A model generated the notes under the pieces. That model had not been told where the DNA came from and made no database searches. It was given only the letters and a program-made list of their open reading frames with translations. This document shows, one piece after another, positions 8,072 through 16,180 of a stretch of DNA of 64,000 nucleotides; the stretch's first letter is position 1; every line of letters begins with the position of its first letter. Made by a program: the position numbers and the translations under genes. This DNA is from Akkermansia sp. (GTDB lineage Bacteria > Verrucomicrobiota > Verrucomicrobiia > Verrucomicrobiales > Akkermansiaceae): contig JAFYUJ010000063.1 in assembly GCA_017558555.1 (NCBI GenBank), forward strand, positions 1 through 64,000, in the 5' to 3' direction.

Positions 8072-8116
8072 ATTTTCTGAAATTTCAGAAAATTGTCAAG
8101 TTTAATATTCAGAAAA
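8072..8116 (-). promoter_or_regulatory. Autoregulatory promoter-operator of the GbsR-type regulator
   Basis: A perfect 22-bp palindrome (8072-8093, core TTTTCTGAAATTTCAGAAAA) covers the spacer and most of the -10 box of a minus-strand promoter: TTGACA 8099-8094, 17 bp, AAAATA 8076-8071. An extra half-site TTCAGAAAA lies at 8108-8116, 24 bp further upstream. Confidence 0.75.
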
Positions 8117-8172
8117 CACGCAATCAAACCTTTAGACACCCCAACTTGTGCAACGTGTAGCAGACTTTTATC

Positions 8173-8200
8173 TTGCAAAGGGGGGATAGCTTGCTAGAAT
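8173..8200 (+). promoter_or_regulatory. Promoter of the 8208 gene
   Basis: TTGCAA (8173-8178), 16-bp spacer, TAGAAT (8195-8200). The -10 box ends 7 bases before ATG 8208, implying a leaderless mRNA. Confidence 0.6.
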
Positions 8201-8207
8201 GGCGGAC

Positions 8208-8780
8208 ATGAAAACGCCACTGATAACAGCCATTCCCCTGCTGCTGAAGGACGAGAAGGATTGTGCGGAGTTTGTGCATTATCATGCAGAGGCCATGGAG
8301 GAGTGGCCTTTTTATGGGGCAGACGGCTGTTACAAAGCCACCCTGACACCGGTAGGCGAGAAGCCGGGGCTGCTGGCGCGCCTCTTCTGCGGGAAGCGGC
8401 AAGCGCAGCAGCTGCAATTCAGCCAGCCACAGGAGTACACCATCGAAGATTTGAAAAAGCACCTGTGCCGGATGATTGATGCGTATCTGCCTGTGGCCGC
8501 GCAGTTTCACGAACCGGAAGTGCTGAAACACCTCTTGGCCGGATGCGAAACGTTCGCTGAGATCATTGCCTGGGGATGCCTGACGGGAGCTTGTTCCGGC
8601 GGAGGTTGTGATACGCTTCCGGCACTGTGCGAGTACGCAGATGAGCAGGCAGACGATGATGCCGATGAGATGAGCATCATCACCGCCCCCAACTACAACG
8701 GGCCGCTTTCCCCGGCAAATATCCGCCTGGTGGCCCAAAACATCCGTCCGGGAAGCATGGGCAACACGCACATCTGCTAA
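8208..8780 (+). CDS. Hypothetical protein, 190 aa
   Basis: The family is not recognised. A cytoplasmic-looking protein starting MKTPLITAIPLLLKDEKD. It has a Cys/Gly-rich segment (GCLTGACSGGGCD) followed by an acidic run (DEQADDDADE) and a conserved-looking end (NIRLVAQNIRPGSMGNTHIC). ATG 8208 was preferred over ATG 8199 because the latter overlaps the -10 box. A lipoprotein gene starts 12 bp downstream, so the two are probably one transcript. Confidence 0.6.
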   Translation: MKTPLITAIPLLLKDEKDCAEFVHYHAEAMEEWPFYGADGCYKATLTPVGEKPGLLARLFCGKRQAQQLQFSQPQEYTIEDLKKHLCRMIDAYLPVAAQFHEPEVLKHLLAGCETFAEIIAWGCLTGACSGGGCDTLPALCEYADEQADDDADEMSIITAPNYNGPLSPANIRLVAQNIRPGSMGNTHIC

Positions 8781-8792
8781 GTTTTCCGAATC

Positions 8793-9536
8793 ATGTTCCA
8801 AAACAAACCCTATCTGAAAAAGCTCATCATCATCACAGCGCTTGTGCTGACAAGCGGTCTTGTTTCCTGCATCGGCCTCAAAACCGGGCGATTCACCATC
8901 ATTGATACCGGTGGGGCCATTGCTGCCATAGGGCAACAAAAAGCCAATTTGCGCAAGGAGCCCCTGCCCACCGGCAAGGAAACATTGGCGTACAACAAAG
9001 ACCAGGATTACCACTACCGGGTGTGGAAAAAAGGCGAAAACTACATCGTATCCATTCCCGTCGCCTATGCCCCGGCGCGGTATAGCGTCTTTGAGCATTA
9101 CTGCGGCCACCGGCTACGCCCCCACACGCTTCAAACAACATTACCCCGGAAGCGCTACACAGATGAGGAACTGATGGACTACCCTCTTGAGCATATCTAT
9201 GCCGAAATATCCGAGCAACGCTACCGGAGCCTGTTCAAGCAGCGAAAATTGCGCAAGCACCTCTTTCCTGCTGATACGCTGCGGGATGAATCTGTCTTGA
9301 ACGGAGCCGAGCTTGTGCTGGATATCCACGGCAAAGAAGCGGGAGAACCATCCCCCATGCACCCGTATTTGACAAGCAACGTGGACCCGAATCGGTTGCC
9401 CCGCCGCCGCGCCTGGTACAACCAATGCCTGCGCCCGATAAGCTGGGTGGCAGAGGTGGTGGATATCCCCCTCTCGCTCATCGCCACCCCCATTGGCTGG
9501 GTGGCCGATGCCATTTACGAACCGCTCGCAAATTGA
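8793..9536 (+). CDS. Putative lipoprotein, 247 aa
   Basis: A type II signal peptide with basic N-terminus (NKPYLKK), a hydrophobic core and the lipobox SGLVSC. The acylated Cys is near residue 26. The mature part is basic and Tyr/Arg-rich. The C-terminal end contains two related short hydrophobic runs (ISWVAEVVDIPLSLI and ATPIGWVADAIYEPL) that may contact the membrane. No known family recognised. It is co-directional with the 8208 gene (12-bp gap) and converges on the PEP-CTERM gene. Confidence 0.7.
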   Translation: MFQNKPYLKKLIIITALVLTSGLVSCIGLKTGRFTIIDTGGAIAAIGQQKANLRKEPLPTGKETLAYNKDQDYHYRVWKKGENYIVSIPVAYAPARYSVFEHYCGHRLRPHTLQTTLPRKRYTDEELMDYPLEHIYAEISEQRYRSLFKQRKLRKHLFPADTLRDESVLNGAELVLDIHGKEAGEPSPMHPYLTSNVDPNRLPRRRAWYNQCLRPISWVAEVVDIPLSLIATPIGWVADAIYEPLAN

Positions 9537-9540
9537 CGTT

Positions 9541-10278
9541 TCAAAAGCTGCGACGGCGACGAGTGAGCAAGGTCACCAACGCCAGTATGCCCAGGGACGA
9601 TGAAGTCGGCTCAGGAATGAGGGGGGTGAGTGTCATCTCCACATTTTTGACAGAAGCGGCACCGGCAGCAGCATCTACAATGAACCCGAGCGTGGTGAAA
9701 TCCGCATCGGGGATGTTCTCCAGCGTGTAGTTCCACGATGATTCACCATTCTGCACCAGAATATCCAGCTGACCGCCATTGAGTGTTAAGGTATAGTTGA
9801 GATTACCGACAACGGAAAGATTTTCGGAATAAGCCAGAGTGGTCTGGATTTTCCCGTTCTGAAAACTGATGAACTCGCTCCCCACAGCGGCGTTATCCGT
9901 CCCCACGTAAACATTGGCGTAGTCGGTATAGGAATTGCCGATGATGATGGAATACTGCTCTGAACTGAGGTAGAACATATTCCCCGTGTTGGTGGTATTA
10001 TTCCACACGGTAAAGGTGATGACGGCGTCCATTTGGCTGTTGAGCTGCACTTGGGTGTAGAGGTAGTTCTGTTTCCAGCCATAGTTCACGTAAGCACCTT
10101 TTTCTGCGCTGAGCATGAAATGCGGTGTGTTGTTGCCCTGCCACTGGCCGGAGTTCCACCCCTCCGGCAATGTGGAGCCGGAATAAGCAGTGAAATCCGT
10201 TTCCAGCACGGAGGAAGCCCCGGCCACAGGCAGGTAAGCCCCCACCACGGCACACAAAATCATGATTGTCTTTTTCAT
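9541..10278 (-). CDS. PEP-CTERM sorting domain protein
   Basis: A 245-residue exported protein: signal peptide (MKKTIMILCAVVGAYLPVAG), then a Thr/Asn/Gly-rich beta-sandwich-like domain. The end is a classic PEP-CTERM tail: PEP at the start of PEPTSSSLGILALVTLLTRR, a hydrophobic span and basic residues. Such proteins are processed and exported by an exosortase system, and are common in Verrucomicrobiota and EPS-producing bacteria. No exosortase lies in this window. It is convergent with the lipoprotein gene, 4 bp apart, with no visible terminator between them. Confidence 0.85.
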   Translation of the reverse strand: MKKTIMILCAVVGAYLPVAGASSVLETDFTAYSGSTLPEGWNSGQWQGNNTPHFMLSAEKGAYVNYGWKQNYLYTQVQLNSQMDAVITFTVWNNTTNTGNMFYLSSEQYSIIIGNSYTDYANVYVGTDNAAVGSEFISFQNGKIQTTLAYSENLSVVGNLNYTLTLNGGQLDILVQNGESSWNYTLENIPDADFTTLGFIVDAAAGAASVKNVEMTLTPLIPEPTSSSLGILALVTLLTRRRRSF

Positions 10279-10411
10279 AATCCACAGATATGGTTAATAC
10301 CGCGTCACAGGTGGATAATTTCCTGCGCACAATGCTCATGTACCACGAGACATGCCCATTGTACAGCATTGTTAGCGTGTGACTCTAAAACAGTTATCAA
10401 GCACCGGAAGC

Positions 10412-10446
10412 AAAAAAAAAGCATCCACTCCGAAAGAAGTGGATGC
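10412..10446 (-). terminator. Intrinsic terminator after the 10468-11451 gene
   Basis: Minus-strand stem GCATCCACT...AGTGGATGC (10446-10421) followed by a run of nine T. Confidence 0.85.
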
Positions 10447-10467
10447 CCTAGCAATGAGGAAAGGATG

Positions 10468-11451
10468 TCAAGGTTGTGGCGTACTCAAGGCCTCGGTAGC
10501 TTCCTTTTTCTTTTGCAGGAAGCTCAGCACGGCGGTGAGGTTGTGCGTGGTAGCGTAGTTCATGGCCACTTCCAGCTCAGAATCGCCGCGCACCACGTGG
10601 TTGAGCATCGTATAATTCTGGCAGGCAACGGCCATGCAGACGCCCTCCTCTATGCTCATGGAGGGATTGAGAGCCATGAGGGACATGGCTTGCTCGGGGT
10701 CATTGGCTTGCACAGCGGCGACCAAGGCGGCAGGCTGCTGCTGGGGGTTGTGCTTCATGTAAGTGACCACCCCAAAGATGGAGCCAACAAAACAGAGGAT
10801 ATTCAGGGAAAGGACCAGGAAGCCATTGCCTTCGATGGGCACGCGAGAGGTGGTGCGCAGCGTATCCCACACCACTTTATTGAGGAAGCCCAGGCCCAAC
10901 AGGGTGAAGATAGAACGAAGCAACCCGTTTTTTTGTTGTTCTGTATTGCTGAACTTCTGCACAAGATTGAGCAAGCTGAGCAAAAACAACACCGAACACA
11001 GCTGATAAAACATATCAGCCACCAGGCGCGCCACCGTAGCAGCAAGCACCGCAGGCAAGCCACTGCCGGGGTTGCAGCGGCGGGCCATGGCAAAGGCATA
11101 CACAACGGGCACCAGCAGCATCGCAAGAGCCAACCACACGCGAGAGAGCATGTAGGGCAGCATATCATCCCCGCGCAACCCCATGTACAGCAACCAGGCA
11201 AAGCCCATCCACCCCATCAGAGACACGGGGGCAGACAGGTAGATATCCCCCAACCCATTATGCAACCTTATTTTGTTGGCGGTGCAGACAAGCAGCCCCA
11301 CAAAGCCCAACACCGCCACCACAGCGGCGCTGATCCATACCTGCGAGAAAAACGCCTGTTGCGAGACCTCCGGCAAGGGAGTCGCCTCCACCGCTGCCCA
11401 GGTCTGGCAGCTCATGCCCAACACCATCAACATTAACAAACGACCATTCAT
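10468..11451 (-). CDS. Multi-pass membrane protein with C-terminal ankyrin-like region
   Basis: A 327-residue protein. After a signal-like start (MNGRLLMLMVLGMSCQTWA) there are about six hydrophobic segments, including VWISAAVVAVLGFVGLLVC, AWLLYMGL, ALAMLLVPVVYAFAM and LCSVLFLLSLLNL. The last 90 residues (VAAVQANDPEQAMSLM, MLNHVVRGDSELEVAMNYA) resemble degenerate ankyrin repeats facing the cytoplasm. Family and function are not recognised. It is a single gene with its own promoter and terminator. Confidence 0.65.
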   Translation of the reverse strand: MNGRLLMLMVLGMSCQTWAAVEATPLPEVSQQAFFSQVWISAAVVAVLGFVGLLVCTANKIRLHNGLGDIYLSAPVSLMGWMGFAWLLYMGLRGDDMLPYMLSRVWLALAMLLVPVVYAFAMARRCNPGSGLPAVLAATVARLVADMFYQLCSVLFLLSLLNLVQKFSNTEQQKNGLLRSIFTLLGLGFLNKVVWDTLRTTSRVPIEGNGFLVLSLNILCFVGSIFGVVTYMKHNPQQQPAALVAAVQANDPEQAMSLMALNPSMSIEEGVCMAVACQNYTMLNHVVRGDSELEVAMNYATTHNLTAVLSFLQKKKEATEALSTPQP

Positions 11452-11480
11452 AACATGTACACCCCGGACAAGGGCGCAGG

Positions 11481-11509
11481 AGTATAATATGGCCCCGGCG
11501 CAGAGTCAA
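11481..11509 (-). promoter_or_regulatory. Promoter of the 10468-11451 gene
   Basis: On the minus strand TTGACT (11509-11504), 17-bp spacer, TATACT (11486-11481). Confidence 0.65.
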
Positions 11510-11526
11510 GCCCGGAAAAAATAAGT

Positions 11527-11555
11527 TTGACTTAGTAACCCCCACGCAGTAAAGT
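11527..11555 (+). promoter_or_regulatory. Promoter of the GDPD gene
   Basis: TTGACT (11527-11532), 17-bp spacer, TAAAGT (11550-11555). It is divergent from the promoter at 11481-11509 and implies a leader of about 90 bases. Confidence 0.5.
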
Positions 11556-11653
11556 GTCTGCGTTCACGTTTAAGGTGAGGATTTACCTGCACAGCATCCT
11601 GTCTCCATGCTCTGCACGAGAGCTGATGAACGGCAACATTAACTTCATTCATC

Positions 11654-12556
11654 ATGATTTTCAAAAAAACACTCACATCAAAAACAGGCCTTTTCTTGTT
11701 GGGAACAAGCGTTCTCATTGCCTTGGGCGCAATGGCGTTTGCCACCCCTCGCGTGAGAGCTTATGCCGATAAACAAGCAGACAGAATCTGGACAAAGCTC
11801 TACACCTGGGATTTGGCTGATGAGATAGAGGCCAGACGTGCTGACATGCAGCGTTTTTACAACAATCGTACACGCTCCGGGGCAGAGGCACTCATCGCCC
11901 ACGGAGGCGGTGTGGGCGAATTCACATACACCAATAGCCTGGAAGCCGTGCAAGATTCCCTGAAGCGCGGGTTCCAATTCATTGAGCTTGATTTGCAAAA
12001 AACGGTGGATGGGCACATTGTCGCGATCCATGAATGGCCACAATTCGCACAAATGACAGGCAAAAGCACAGAAGAGGTGCAAAACATGACTTTGTCCGAG
12101 TTGAAAAAACTCAAGATTCAGGGCAAATATACCGTCCTCGGAGGGGACGATATTCGCCGGTTGATGGAAGAATACCCCCAATTCATCCTGGTGACGGACA
12201 AGCTGCAAGACTTTGAGCTCATGCTCAGAGAGATTCCCTTCCCTGATCGCATGATTGTGGAATGCTTTGGACGAGTCAACTATAAAAAGGCACTCTGCGC
12301 AGGCATCAAGTATCCGGCGTTCAGCTCATGGCAAGATACGGGAGAGATTGAACAATTCCGATTTCCCCTGGTGGTCATGTCGGCCTACGCCATGGAAGAC
12401 GAACAAAATGCGGCAAAAGTACGCAAACTGCACGAGGAAGGCACAACCATCCTCATGTTCTGGGCAAGCATCTGCGACAGGCCGGAATTCATCCAACAAC
12501 ACCTGAGCAGCAGCATCAGCAAGATATACACAGATACCTACACGCCTACCCCTTAA
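11654..12556 (+). CDS. Glycerophosphodiester phosphodiesterase family protein
   Basis: The GDPD family hydrolyses glycerophosphodiesters to glycerol-3-phosphate and an alcohol. This protein (300 aa) has an N-terminal membrane anchor or signal (TGLFLLGTSVLIALGAMAF, 11-29), placing the domain outside the inner membrane. The TIM-barrel active-site pattern is present: H83 in AHGGG, N94 and E97 in TNSLEA, E111/D113 in IELDLQ, and H126 in AIHEW. The later motif VVMSAYAM replaces the more usual WTVN, so the substrate may differ from plain glycerophosphodiesters. Its end overlaps the convergent membrane-protein gene by 4 bp. Confidence 0.85.
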   Translation: MIFKKTLTSKTGLFLLGTSVLIALGAMAFATPRVRAYADKQADRIWTKLYTWDLADEIEARRADMQRFYNNRTRSGAEALIAHGGGVGEFTYTNSLEAVQDSLKRGFQFIELDLQKTVDGHIVAIHEWPQFAQMTGKSTEEVQNMTLSELKKLKIQGKYTVLGGDDIRRLMEEYPQFILVTDKLQDFELMLREIPFPDRMIVECFGRVNYKKALCAGIKYPAFSSWQDTGEIEQFRFPLVVMSAYAMEDEQNAAKVRKLHEEGTTILMFWASICDRPEFIQQHLSSSISKIYTDTYTPTP

Positions 12557-13377
12557 GTCAAGCTGCGCTTTTGCACATCAGCCTTGGCAATGAGAGCAAG
12601 CCAGCGTATCAGCGCGGTGATGGCCATCATGCCAAGACTGAGCATGATATTGAGCAGGGAAAAGCCCACAGCAATGGCAACACAGCCTAAGAGTGTGTCA
12701 AAACCACCATACGGACCACACCTCGGCAAAATAAGCAAACACGCTAAGCCATAAGTGCAAAGAGGTATCACCAGGCAAATCACACAAGTGTCGAACGAAT
12801 AAATACGCTTGCGCTGTACCCACAACCACCCAACACAACAGAAGATGGTGGGAAAGAACACGCCCAGAAAAAGCAGGAGATACTCGCCCCGGCATTTCAA
12901 GAGGGGATAAGTCGGCATGTATTCAGGGTAAAGAGTTTGCGCCTTTTGAGCTGTTGCATGAGTGCGAGAGTCAGTGGGGCGATTGATAACGATACGCAGC
13001 CAACCTTCCTGAGTTTCAGTAAGATGGGGACACAGAAAGCGCTTTCCGGAAGCGCTTTCAGCCGAGGCACCGAGGGGCTCATAGGTCCACCAGATGCCGT
13101 AGGGGTTGCGTTCGGACGTTTGGGGAAAAGCGCGCTCAAAATCTTGCTTTACGTTCTCGTTGGGTGGTAACAAGAACACGGTGGAATACACATCGTCATA
13201 CGAGCGTGGCTCCAAATGGTAAACTCGTAAACCGGCAGGAGCTTCTCCCAACCAAGGGGCCGCTTGAGCCATCCATTCCTCCTGCGGACTCAGCTTGATA
13301 AAATGAACAAACAGCAGCCACATCAGCACTCCATAACACACAGACGTCAACACGCCGTAAATGATGACGTTTTTCAT
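12553..13377 (-). CDS. Hypothetical multi-pass membrane protein, 274 aa
   Basis: No family recognised. One N-terminal membrane segment (IYGVLTSVCYGVLMWLLFVH) is followed by a periplasmic domain of about 120 residues (including NPYGIWWTYEPLG and EGWLRIVINRPT) and three or four further segments near the C-terminus (LLLFLGVFFPTIFCCVGWLW, CVICLVIPLCTYGLACLLIL). ATG 13377 starts the first membrane segment; in-frame extension upstream runs into the MATE gene. It is last in a minus-strand run that begins at ktrB. Confidence 0.6.
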   Translation of the reverse strand: MKNVIIYGVLTSVCYGVLMWLLFVHFIKLSPQEEWMAQAAPWLGEAPAGLRVYHLEPRSYDDVYSTVFLLPPNENVKQDFERAFPQTSERNPYGIWWTYEPLGASAESASGKRFLCPHLTETQEGWLRIVINRPTDSRTHATAQKAQTLYPEYMPTYPLLKCRGEYLLLFLGVFFPTIFCCVGWLWVQRKRIYSFDTCVICLVIPLCTYGLACLLILPRCGPYGGFDTLLGCVAIAVGFSLLNIMLSLGMMAITALIRWLALIAKADVQKRSLT

Positions 13378-13402
13378 GTGGTGAATATGCGTTCTTTCGC
13401 TG

Positions 13403-14734
13403 TTAAAGATAACCATACCGCTTGCGATACGCAAGCACAAAGTAAAGAGCGACAAAAAGCGCCAGAACTTCTGCCGCCACGGCGCTCCACCAGATGGCCG
13501 GAGCTCCAAACAGCCAAGGCAACAGCATCACCGCAGTGGCCTGAAAAGCAAACGTACGCACAAAAGCGATGCCGGCAGAGATGAGACCATTGTTCATCGC
13601 AGTGAAAAGGCCTGATGCAAAGATATTGTAGCCTTGCAGCGCAAAGCTCAGGGCAAATACACAAAAAGCATGCCGAGCCAGCTCGGTGAGGGCGGCATTG
13701 TAGCCCACAAAGAGGTAGGCTATCGGGTAGGCGAGCGCGATAGCTGCCGTGGCCAGAAACAGACCGGCAAGCCCCAGCAACAACAAGCTCTTGCGGAACA
13801 AATTGCGCAGTTCCGCGTGATTTTCAGCCCCGTGATGATAGGCAAACAACGGCGTGCTGCCCACATCGAACCCAAAAAAGATAGAGCCAAACAAAAAAGC
13901 CACATACATCACCACCCCCCAGGCGGCCACACCATCCTCACCGAAGTATTGCAGGAGCCTGTAGTTATAGAGCATGCCCACAAACGAGGCAGATACGCCC
14001 GTGACCAGCTCCGAGGCACCATTGCAACAAGCTTGTGCCATGGGCCGCCACTCCACCCGAGAGCGAACGAAGCGCAGCAAGCTGCTATTGGGCAACCAGA
14101 AGTAAACGAGGGGTACAAGCCCCGCCACGGCCTGGCTCATGCCCGTAGCCACCGCCGCGCCGGCCAGCCCCCACTCAAACAACACCACAAAGACAAAATC
14201 CAGGGCGATATTCGTCACCCCACCGGCTACACTCAACCAAAATGCCAGCTTCGGTTTCTCTGCCGCCACCAACAGAGACTGAAAGGAATACTGCAACACA
14301 CAGCAAGGTAAAAACGCCAACATGATGCGGCCATACAGCACGGCATCGGGCAGCAATTCAGGTGTACCCCCCAACCATAAGCATACCTGCGGCAGCCAGA
14401 TGATGCCCATGACAGCCATCGCCACCCCCAACACCAAAGCCAAGAGTACGATTTGCGTGAAATAACGCTTGGCATGGGGACTATCCCCCTGCCCCAATGT
14501 CTTGGCCACCAGCGCCGTGCCACCGGTACCAAACATGAACCCCAGCCCGCCCAGCAGCATGATGACCGGGAAAACAAAGTTCACCGCAGCCAAGGCTATG
14601 TCCCCCACATAGTGGGAAATGAACAAAGCATCCACCATGGTGTACACCGAGGTCAGAATCATCATCGCTATCGGTGGCACCACAAACGCAAATAATTTGC
14701 GATAAGTGAAGTGGTCTGATATTTGAACGGCCAT
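13403..14734 (-). CDS. MATE family efflux transporter
   Basis: A 443-residue cation-coupled exporter with about 12 hydrophobic segments. Diagnostic sequences: N-terminal VPPIAMMILTSVYTMVDALF, FGTGGTALVAKTLGQGD, and the repeat-equivalent EWGLAGAAVATGMSQAVAGL in the middle. It belongs to the DinF/NorM superfamily; the exported compound cannot be read from sequence. It lies between the HAD phosphatase gene (63 bp upstream) and the unknown membrane protein (26 bp downstream) on the same strand. Confidence 0.9.
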   Translation of the reverse strand: MAVQISDHFTYRKLFAFVVPPIAMMILTSVYTMVDALFISHYVGDIALAAVNFVFPVIMLLGGLGFMFGTGGTALVAKTLGQGDSPHAKRYFTQIVLLALVLGVAMAVMGIIWLPQVCLWLGGTPELLPDAVLYGRIMLAFLPCCVLQYSFQSLLVAAEKPKLAFWLSVAGGVTNIALDFVFVVLFEWGLAGAAVATGMSQAVAGLVPLVYFWLPNSSLLRFVRSRVEWRPMAQACCNGASELVTGVSASFVGMLYNYRLLQYFGEDGVAAWGVVMYVAFLFGSIFFGFDVGSTPLFAYHHGAENHAELRNLFRKSLLLLGLAGLFLATAAIALAYPIAYLFVGYNAALTELARHAFCVFALSFALQGYNIFASGLFTAMNNGLISAGIAFVRTFAFQATAVMLLPWLFGAPAIWWSAVAAEVLALFVALYFVLAYRKRYGYL

Positions 14735-14797
14735 ACGTTAAAGGGCGAACAGCACTCACAAAGCGCTGCTCGCCATTGATGCTAACAACTTTGGGAA

Positions 14798-15430
14798 TCA
14801 GTCTTCCTCCGAGGGGGCAGGAACAGGTGCGACTCGAGCGTAGGCCATGCCGGCGGCGATGGCTGCGCTGATGCCGGGTTCGGCATCTTCAAAGACGATG
14901 CATTGGGCAGCGGGAACACCCATGCGCTCTGCTGCCAGAAGGAAAATATCCGGCTGGGGCTTGCCGCGCCCGGGGGGCACATCGTCCGGGGTGATGATGA
15001 TATCAAACAGTTCGGCAATGCCGGCAGATTCCAAGGTAGCCAGAGCCCCGGGCAGCGCGCTGCCGGTGCCGATGGCACAAGGGATGCCCTGCCGGCGCAG
15101 CGAACGCACCAAATCTACCGTTTCGCTAATGACAGGAAGCGCAGTGGTATGCAGCAGGTGGGCATAGTTGGCGCGTTTTTCATCTGCCACAACATGGTGG
15201 GGCATGGTGAGACCATAGGTGAGGTTCAGCTTGGCTACGATATCGTGTGCGGCCATGCCACCATGGGCGTTGAACTCCGCCCAGCGGAAGATATGGGCAG
15301 GACAGCCGTGGTTGGCCAGAGCCATGCGCCAGGCGCGGTAGTGGGTGGGCATGCTGTCGACCAGGGTTCCATCCAAATCGAAGATGTAACCACCGTAGGT
15401 ATGGGAGGGGATGATGACGCGGGGTTCCAT
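14798..15430 (-). CDS. HAD family hydrolase, beta-phosphoglucomutase-like
   Basis: A 210-residue haloacid-dehalogenase phosphatase. Motif I is FDLDGTLVDS with nucleophile D18 and acid/base D20. A helical cap domain follows at about 30-95. Motif II is AIGTGSALPG, the motif III Lys is in PPGRGKPQPDIF, and motif IV is CIVFEDAEPGISAA. This order fits subfamily IA sugar-phosphate phosphatases or mutases of the YqaB/PGM type. The substrate is unknown. It follows ktrA by 24 bp, but no functional link to potassium uptake is evident. Confidence 0.85.
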   Translation of the reverse strand: MEPRVIIPSHTYGGYIFDLDGTLVDSMPTHYRAWRMALANHGCPAHIFRWAEFNAHGGMAAHDIVAKLNLTYGLTMPHHVVADEKRANYAHLLHTTALPVISETVDLVRSLRRQGIPCAIGTGSALPGALATLESAGIAELFDIIITPDDVPPGRGKPQPDIFLLAAERMGVPAAQCIVFEDAEPGISAAIAAGMAYARVAPVPAPSEED

Positions 15431-15454
15431 GAGGAAGGTGATGGGGACGTGTGA

Positions 15455-16156
15455 TTAAAGGCCGAAGTGGTCGACAAAGCTCTGCAAATCGGCATCTTTT
15501 CCGTAGAGGACGAGGACATCCCCCTCCTGGAATTTCATATCGGGTTCGGGAGTATCAATCACGGGCTGCTCCGGCTGGGCGAGCACATCCTCGCCGGAAT
15601 CTTCGTGCGCTTTGCCGCGGCGGACGGTGAGAAGGTTGAGGCGGTAGCGCTTGCGGAGGTCGACCTCCATCAGCGTGGCACCGACCCATTCGGAGGGCAA
15701 ACGCACATCTGCCAGGGAGTGTGTGGCATCAATGCGGCGGGAGCGCATGAGGCCTTCGTTCACAAAGTGGGAGGCAAGCTGCTTGGCGGCCACGTCTTCC
15801 ACGCGGAAGAGGTCTGTGATGCCGATGAGCTTGAGGACGTTGGCGTGCATTTCGTTGACGCTGCGCACATAGAGATTCTTGACACCCAGCTGGCGAAGCT
15901 GGGCGGTAATAAGGATGCTGCGCTCAAACACCTCGCCCACAGCCACGATGACGTAGGTATCATCCCCCTCCAAATCGAGCTGGCGTAGAACGCGCATATC
16001 GGTGGCATCGCCGATGACGGCGTAGGCCACGCTGTCTTTGAGCTCGGTGACGGCGGATTCCTGGGTATCAATGATGGTGACTTCGTAGCCGCTCTGGGTG
16101 AGGTACAGAGCCAGAGCTCGGCCAAACTGACCTGCACCGATGATAACGAATTTCAT
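15455..16156 (-). CDS. ktrA: Potassium uptake regulatory subunit KtrA/TrkA (RCK)
   Basis: A cytoplasmic gating subunit of a Ktr/Trk potassium channel-transporter, 233 aa. It has one RCK_N nucleotide-binding domain (MKFVIIGAGQFGRALALYLT, GxGxxG) with acidic strand-2 end VTIIDTQ and GDATD, and one TrkA_C domain (about 140-233, with AVLVLYGKDAD-like end VLVLYGKDADLQ). The single-RCK size matches KtrA rather than the double-length E. coli TrkA. It lies 24 bp downstream of ktrB, in the same transcript. Confidence 0.9.
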   Translation of the reverse strand: MKFVIIGAGQFGRALALYLTQSGYEVTIIDTQESAVTELKDSVAYAVIGDATDMRVLRQLDLEGDDTYVIVAVGEVFERSILITAQLRQLGVKNLYVRSVNEMHANVLKLIGITDLFRVEDVAAKQLASHFVNEGLMRSRRIDATHSLADVRLPSEWVGATLMEVDLRKRYRLNLLTVRRGKAHEDSGEDVLAQPEQPVIDTPEPDMKFQEGDVLVLYGKDADLQSFVDHFGL

Positions 16157-16180
16157 AATGTGATTAAGGGGTGAATGACG

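Noticed and set aside
10033..11436. Plus-strand frame of 467 codons
   Set aside because: His/Gln-rich translation spanning two unrelated minus-strand genes; no start context and no recognisable domain.
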